DNA from: RGIG5612 sp045546255
Lineage (GTDB): Bacteria; Bacillota; Clostridia; Lachnospirales; Lachnospiraceae
Assembly (NCBI GenBank): GCA_045546255.1
Contig: JAZQCK010000062.1
Span: 1 to 64,000, forward strand
Reading direction: 5' to 3'
Length of the DNA: 64,000 nt
The notes under the pieces were generated by a model. That model saw only the letters and a program-made list of their open reading frames with translations. It was not told the origin of the DNA and searched no databases. Made by a program: the position numbers and the translations under genes. Position 1 is the stretch's first letter; the number at the start of each line of letters is the position of its first letter. Below, piece by piece: positions 59,547 to 64,000 of this stretch.

Positions 59547-60622
59547 AGGGATTACTGAAATATTTATCTCCGTTTGCACCAGACCAGTCCGGCGCAGTCG
59601 CTGCTTTGTATACCTACGGCGGCATCATCGTGATCTGCGATGCCGGAGGATGTACCGGAAATATCTGCGGTTTTGATGAGCCGAGATGGTTTGGAAATAA
59701 AAGTGCAGTATTCAGCGCCGGCCTTCGTGATATGGATGCGATCTTAGGCCGCGATGATAAATTGGTCGAAAAGCTGAAGAGTGCAGCAGATCAGCTTGGC
59801 GGATCATTCGCTGCGATCATCGGAACTCCGGTTCCTGCCGTGATCGCAACAGACTATAGAGCACTCAAACGAATGGCGGAAAAGAAATGCGAAATGCCGG
59901 TCCTTGCAATTGAATGTACCGGAACGCATCTCTATGACAGCGGGACAGAAAAAGCCTATCTGGATCTTTTTAAAACCTTTACGGGTGATGTGAAACAAAC
60001 GGCAGAAATGAGCGAACTATCAGATCATGGTCAGCCATCCGGAAGTTCTGTTGGAATCCTGGGGTTGATTCCGTTGGATGTGAACATGCTGGAATGCAAA
60101 GAAAGGCTGGATGCTTATTATAAAGAAAAAGGCTTTGAACAGGTCTATTGCTATGGCATGGGTGACGGATTGGATGCAGTGAAAAAAGCAGGCTCCGTTT
60201 CCAAAAACATTGTGGTATCGCCGGCCGCTTTAAAGACGGCGAAATATTTAGAAGAGAAATTTGGTACTCCTTTTGAAATCGAATATCCTCTTCTGGAGGA
60301 AGAATTAAAGCATAAGATTTCCACGCTCGAAGGAAAACGTGTGCTTGTTATCCACCAGCAGGTGATGGCAAACGAGATTCGGAAAGAGCTGTGCGCGCAC
60401 GGCGCGAAAGATGTCGTTTGTGGAAGCTGGTTCATGAAACTTCCGGAACTTTCCGAAGAGCAGGACATGCATTTTGATACAGAAAACGGATTTATTGATT
60501 ATGTCATGAGTGGAAACTTTGATGTTGTGATCGCAGATCATATGTTCCGCCGTGCACTGAAAGATTTTAATGGCGAGTTCATTGACTGCGACCACTTCGC
60601 AGTTTCCGGAAGCTTGTGGTAG
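59543..60622 (+). CDS. Nitrogenase component 1-like protein, K-type, second module
   Basis: A 359-residue partner of the preceding protein, with an ATGA overlap and a strong GGAGGTG. Compared with the first K-type protein, the first P-cluster-type cysteine is lost (SGAVAALY in place of GVCSALY), while Cys32, Cys37 and Cys42 cluster in ICDAGGCTGNICGFDEPRW, a different set of possible ligands. The third NifK cysteine is also missing (IIGTPVPAVIATDY). The DEPRW motif is shared. Among the shortest members of this superfamily I would expect. Confidence 0.85.
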   Translation: MKGLLKYLSPFAPDQSGAVAALYTYGGIIVICDAGGCTGNICGFDEPRWFGNKSAVFSAGLRDMDAILGRDDKLVEKLKSAADQLGGSFAAIIGTPVPAVIATDYRALKRMAEKKCEMPVLAIECTGTHLYDSGTEKAYLDLFKTFTGDVKQTAEMSELSDHGQPSGSSVGILGLIPLDVNMLECKERLDAYYKEKGFEQVYCYGMGDGLDAVKKAGSVSKNIVVSPAALKTAKYLEEKFGTPFEIEYPLLEEELKHKISTLEGKRVLVIHQQVMANEIRKELCAHGAKDVVCGSWFMKLPELSEEQDMHFDTENGFIDYVMSGNFDVVIADHMFRRALKDFNGEFIDCDHFAVSGSLW

Positions 60623-60668
60623 GCAATCGCGCCGATGGGCTCCTGGCCTGAATGGCCTAACTAAAATT

Positions 60669-63095
60669 ATGGATATTAAAAACATTCAGAAAATTATAGA
60701 CAGTCATCTGGTGATCCGCGTCTATGGAATCGTGCAGGGCGTTGGCTTTCGGCCGTTTGTCAGCCGCATTGCAGATGCAAACGGCGTAAAAGGAAGCGTT
60801 GCCAATAAAGGCTCTTATGTCGAAATTTTTGCTTCTGCAACGCCGGATATTTTGGAACTCTTTTTAGAAGATCTCCAGAATAAGGCCCCGGAGCGCAGCG
60901 CGATCTTAAAGATCGATGTGAACTCCTGCGAGAACAAGGGCTTCACTCGTTTCGATATCATCGAGAGTGAAAAAGAAGCTGGCGACATTTTTGTCTCCCC
61001 GGATATCGCGACCTGCCCAAAATGCAGAGAAGAACTCTTTGATCCAAACAACCGCAGATATATGCACCCGTTTATTAACTGCACGGCCTGCGGTCCGCGG
61101 CTTACGATCTTAGACTCCATGCCATATGACAGAGTCCGCACCAGCATGGGCGAGTTTCCAATGTGCCCGGAATGCGAGTACGAATATACGCACGCAGAGA
61201 CGAGGCGCTATGATGCGCAGCCGGTCTGCTGTAACGACTGCGGCCCGGAGGTCTATCTGCTTGGAAGAGAAGAAAAAGGACGTGAGGCGATCAGCTATGT
61301 CCGTCATGCAATTGCAGATGGAAAGATCGTTGCCGTGAAAGGCATCGGCGGTTTCCACCTTTGCTGTGATGCGACAAATGAAGAGGCGGTTGCAAGACTG
61401 CGTACATTAAAGCAGCGCCCGGTCAAACCATTTGCAGTCATGATGCGGGATGAAGAAACCGTAAAAAGAGAATGCGAATTTTTTGAATTTGAAGAAAAAG
61501 AGCTGACAGGTTACCAGAAACCGATCATCCTGTTAAAGAGACGCGCAGAAAGCACTCTGGCGCCTTCCGTCGCTCCGGGAAATCCGAAAGTCGGCGTTAT
61601 GCTGCCTTATGCGCCGGTGCAGATGCTGCTCTTTGATTATAATGATGGCTTTGAAATGCCGACGGACTGCTTTGTCATGACGAGCGGAAATGTCTCCGGT
61701 GCACCGATCTGCAGGACCGATGAAGATGCGCTGAACGAAATCTCCGGTTTCTGTGATATCATATTATCTCACAACCGCAAAATCCGCCTCCGGGCTGACG
61801 ACTCGGTTATGGATTTCTATAAAGAAGAGCCTTACATGATCCGCCGTTCCCGCGGCTATGCTCCGCTCCCTGTTATGATGAGTAATGAGTGGAAAGGACA
61901 TGTCCTGGCCGTTGGCGGAGAGCTGAAAAACACCTTCTGCATTGCAAAAGATGCTCTGCTCTATCAGTCTCCTTATGTCGGTGACATGGAAGACATCCGC
62001 ACTGTGAACGCTCTTCGCGAATCGATCCAGCGGATGGAAGAGCTCTTAGAAGCAGAGCCGACCCTTGTGGTCTGCGATCTGCATCCGCGCTACAATACGA
62101 CGCTCGTTGCAGAAGAGCAAACGCTTCCGCTGCTTCAGGTCCAGCACCACTTTGCCCATGTGCTTTCCTGCATGGCAGAAAACGATGTGCCGGAAAATGA
62201 AAAAGTGATCGGAGTTTCCTTTGACGGAACCGGCTTCGGAACAGATGAGACAATCTGGGGCGGCGAATTCCTGATATCAGGATATGGCGAATTTACCCGT
62301 GCGGGAAGCATCATGCCGTTCGACCACGTTGGTGGCGACATTGCATCTAAAGAAGGCTTCCGTATCGCAGCTTCCATGATCAACAGTCTTTACGGACCAA
62401 AGGCCGAAGAGATCATAGAGAAACTGGACCTTTGCGGAAACGCAATTTTTAAGATCATTAAGAATATGAAAGCTGCCGGCATCAACACGATCCGCTCTAC
62501 GAGCAGCGGCCGTCTCTTTGATGCCGTGAGTGCGATTTTAAATATTAAGACGGCATCGACCTTTGAAGGCGAAGCCTCAACCTCCCTGCAGTTTGCAGCC
62601 GATGCTTTTGCTGAGAACTATGCCAGAGAGTATGCTGTGGCAAGCCAGTCAGCCGGCAAAATCAATCAGTCAGACTTTATTCTTCCACAATATGAGGAAA
62701 TCGCAGATAGCTTTTTTGATCTGTCTCGCTTCCTGAAAATGAAAAAAGCGGAGGACGGCAGACTTTTGACTGCTACGGACGAATTGGTGAAATACATGGT
62801 AGAAGAAGCCCTGAAAGGAACAGATGCATCGCAGCTAGCGTATGCCTTCCACTATCTTCTGGCAAAACAGATCTGTGAAGCAGTCAGAAAAATTTCAGAA
62901 GAGACAGGAATCATGAGCTGTGCGTTGACTGGAGGTGTTTTCCAGAATTCATTGCTGCTAAAACTCTGCGATGATGAACTGAGCAAAGACGGATTCCATG
63001 TGCTTCGCCACTCCCTAACGCCTCCGAATGACGGTGGTCTGGCGCTTGGGCAGGCAGCTTATGGAATGTATGTAATAAATCATCAGAATAAATAG
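60669..63095 (+). CDS. hypF: Carbamoyltransferase HypF
   Basis: HypF turns carbamoyl phosphate into the thiocyanate-bound CN precursor on HypE for the Fe(CN)2CO centre of [NiFe]-hydrogenases. The 808-residue protein has, in order, an acylphosphatase domain (YGIVQGVGFRPFV), two zinc-finger pairs (CPKC...CTAC from about 115, CPEC...CNDC from about 165), a YrdC-like domain and a Kae1-like carbamoyltransferase domain with VQHHFAHVLSCMAEN. The start is the ATG at 60669; a longer reading is spurious. It follows the second K-type gene by 46 bases in the same direction. Confidence 0.95.
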   Translation: MDIKNIQKIIDSHLVIRVYGIVQGVGFRPFVSRIADANGVKGSVANKGSYVEIFASATPDILELFLEDLQNKAPERSAILKIDVNSCENKGFTRFDIIESEKEAGDIFVSPDIATCPKCREELFDPNNRRYMHPFINCTACGPRLTILDSMPYDRVRTSMGEFPMCPECEYEYTHAETRRYDAQPVCCNDCGPEVYLLGREEKGREAISYVRHAIADGKIVAVKGIGGFHLCCDATNEEAVARLRTLKQRPVKPFAVMMRDEETVKRECEFFEFEEKELTGYQKPIILLKRRAESTLAPSVAPGNPKVGVMLPYAPVQMLLFDYNDGFEMPTDCFVMTSGNVSGAPICRTDEDALNEISGFCDIILSHNRKIRLRADDSVMDFYKEEPYMIRRSRGYAPLPVMMSNEWKGHVLAVGGELKNTFCIAKDALLYQSPYVGDMEDIRTVNALRESIQRMEELLEAEPTLVVCDLHPRYNTTLVAEEQTLPLLQVQHHFAHVLSCMAENDVPENEKVIGVSFDGTGFGTDETIWGGEFLISGYGEFTRAGSIMPFDHVGGDIASKEGFRIAASMINSLYGPKAEEIIEKLDLCGNAIFKIIKNMKAAGINTIRSTSSGRLFDAVSAILNIKTASTFEGEASTSLQFAADAFAENYAREYAVASQSAGKINQSDFILPQYEEIADSFFDLSRFLKMKKAEDGRLLTATDELVKYMVEEALKGTDASQLAYAFHYLLAKQICEAVRKISEETGIMSCALTGGVFQNSLLLKLCDDELSKDGFHVLRHSLTPPNDGGLALGQAAYGMYVINHQNK

Positions 63096-63118
63096 AAAAA
63101 CAAAGTGAGGAAAAGAAC

Positions 63119-63328
63119 ATGTGTGTTGGATTATCAGGAAAAGTCGTTGGGCTGAAAAACGGGATGGCATATATTGATGCCTCCGGCGCAACAAGAGAAG
63201 TTTCTGCAGAACTTTTAGACGATCTTGAACCGGGCGATTATGTTATGGTTCACGCCGGCATTGCAATCGCAAAGATCAATGGAGACGACGCAGAAGAAAC
63301 GGAAGACATCATGGATTCCCTATTTTAA
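63119..63328 (+). CDS. hypC: Hydrogenase maturation chaperone HypC
   Basis: A 69-residue HypC/HybG-type chaperone. The N-terminal MCVGLSGKVV keeps Cys2, which carries the iron centre together with HypD. The C-terminus is acidic. GAGGAAAAG precedes the ATG. Located between hypF and hypD. Confidence 0.95.
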   Translation: MCVGLSGKVVGLKNGMAYIDASGATREVSAELLDDLEPGDYVMVHAGIAIAKINGDDAEETEDIMDSLF

Positions 63329-63347
63329 TTAGCAAAGGATGGCAATT

Positions 63348-64000
63348 ATGAGTGATACGATTCAAAGAGCCCGCGAGATCATTGAAAGCTATGACGGGCC
63401 GAAGATCCGCATTATGGAAGTATGCGGAACACATACACACGAAATCTTCCGTCTCGGAATCCGTAATATCCTGCCGGAAAACATTGAGTTGATCTCAGGC
63501 CCGGGATGCCCGGTCTGTGTAACGCCGGTCGGATACATTGATGAAGCGGTCTATATGGCGCTGGAGAAAAATGCGATCATCTGCACATTCGGAGACCTGA
63601 TCCGTGTTCCGGGAACAAAAATGTCCCTGGCTGCTGCTAGAGCAGAAGGTGCAATGGTTAAGATGGTCTACTCTCCTTTGGATTCCTTAAAGATCGCAAA
63701 AGAGAATCCAGACAGAGAGGTCGTCTTCCTGGCAGTTGGCTTTGAAACGACAACGCCAATCGCCTGCCTCACTGTAAAAAAGGCAAAAGAAGAAGGGCTA
63801 ACAAACTTCTCGATCCTCACCGCAAACAAAACGATGCCGAATGCCTATCAGGCGCTCAAAGGATCCGCAGATGCCTTCCTTTATCCGGGACATGTTCATG
63901 CGATCACCGGCGAGAAGGATCCACGCGAACTCTATGAAAAATATGGTGTTTCCGGGGTCATTGCCGGCTTTACCGCGAAAGAACTTTTGACTGCAATCGC
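63348..64000 (+). CDS. hypD: Hydrogenase iron-centre assembly protein HypD (partial, C-terminus off the window)
   Basis: HypD is an Fe-S scaffold that, with HypC, assembles Fe(CN)2CO. The 217 codons seen here include VCGTHTHEIFR (Cys26), GPGCPVCVTP (Cys54, Cys57), VGFETTTP and PGHVHAITG, all diagnostic. AAAGGATGG precedes the ATG. The remaining part and probably hypE lie past the right edge. Confidence 0.95.
   Translation, partial: MSDTIQRAREIIESYDGPKIRIMEVCGTHTHEIFRLGIRNILPENIELISGPGCPVCVTPVGYIDEAVYMALEKNAIICTFGDLIRVPGTKMSLAAARAEGAMVKMVYSPLDSLKIAKENPDREVVFLAVGFETTTPIACLTVKKAKEEGLTNFSILTANKTMPNAYQALKGSADAFLYPGHVHAITGEKDPRELYEKYGVSGVIAGFTAKELLTAI

Noticed and set aside
54197..60622. Reading the cluster as a nitrogen-fixing nitrogenase
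   Set aside because: The D and K subunits are too short, key P-cluster cysteines are missing, and no cofactor assembly genes (nifB, nifE, nifN, nifV) are present in the window.
54197..60622. Reading the cluster as the F430 enzyme CfbCD or protochlorophyllide reductase
   Set aside because: No other cfb or bch genes lie nearby, two Fe proteins are present where one is expected, and the organism does not look like a methanogen or phototroph. Kept only as a distant relationship.

Overview
The window looks like chromosomal DNA of a strictly anaerobic, low-to-mid GC Firmicute of the class Clostridia. Supporting signs are the gene order rqcP-divIC-tilS-hpt-ftsH and the operons rpsF-ssb-rpsR and gdpP-rplI-dnaB. 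Strong AGGAGG ribosome binding sites, TTGACA/TATAAT promoters, two FeoAB ferrous-iron systems, a 2[4Fe-4S] ferredoxin, a DUF1858 protein and oxygen-sensitive nitrogenase-like and Hyp proteins fit the same picture. I cannot name the genus from the sequence alone.

Layout. 1-3.3 kb: peptide ABC transporter (dppA-B-C, minus strand, the last gene cut by the window edge), with a large structured dyad element between dppA and dppB. 3.5-8 kb: ftsH, hpt, tilS, divIC, rqcP. 8-11.6 kb: first Feo operon (two FeoA proteins, a FeoB with an extra extracytoplasmic insert, a Cys-rich FeoB-associated protein) behind a promoter covered by DtxR-like dyads. 11.6-12.7 kb: HU and pgsA, divergent. 12.8-22 kb: a long minus-strand run of dnaX, ybaB, recR, a 1560-residue TPR/acidic/AAA protein and split transketolase. 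22.1-23 kb: a second structured dyad element, SRP RNA and tadA. 23-30 kb: membrane-anchored GH18 protein, mecA, potABCD. 30-34.7 kb: DUF1858 protein, ferredoxin, and dnaB-rplI-gdpP. 34.8-40 kb: GNAT acetyltransferase, second feoAB, rpsF-ssb-rpsR, cyclophilin. 40-42 kb: an AT-rich regulatory island with a LytTR regulator, four phased dyads, an XRE regulator and a candidate small RNA. 42-50.6 kb: ileS, pncB, a long hairpin, plsC-murI, a small membrane protein, and ispE-gntR behind a GntR-like dyad. 50.7-53.6 kb: a two-component system with an associated membrane protein.

The most unusual part is 53.7-64 kb, all on the plus strand. A promoter is followed by a leader that can fold either into an intrinsic terminator or into a competing stem. 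Next come a TM1266-type small protein and two complete tandem H-D-K modules of nitrogenase-like proteins (two NifH-like ATPases, two D-like and two K-like subunits), and then hypF, hypC and the start of hypD, which make the Fe(CN)2CO group of [NiFe]-hydrogenases. The H subunits keep the P-loop and both iron-sulfur cysteines. The D and K subunits are short, and their P-cluster cysteine pattern departs from true nitrogenase. No FeMo-cofactor assembly genes are present, so nitrogen fixation is unlikely. A dedicated reductase, or a pair of reductases, tied to hydrogenase metallocentre supply or another low-potential reduction is a reasonable hypothesis.

Other points worth a second look are the two dyad elements with a shared core and a compensatory base change (1203-1499 and 22101-22333), the candidate RNA with tiny ORFs at 41.6-41.8 kb, the 1560-residue protein with repeated FEKALxxFE-type motifs, shared iron-box-like operators on both feo operons, and two promoters placed so that mecA and plsC would be leaderless.
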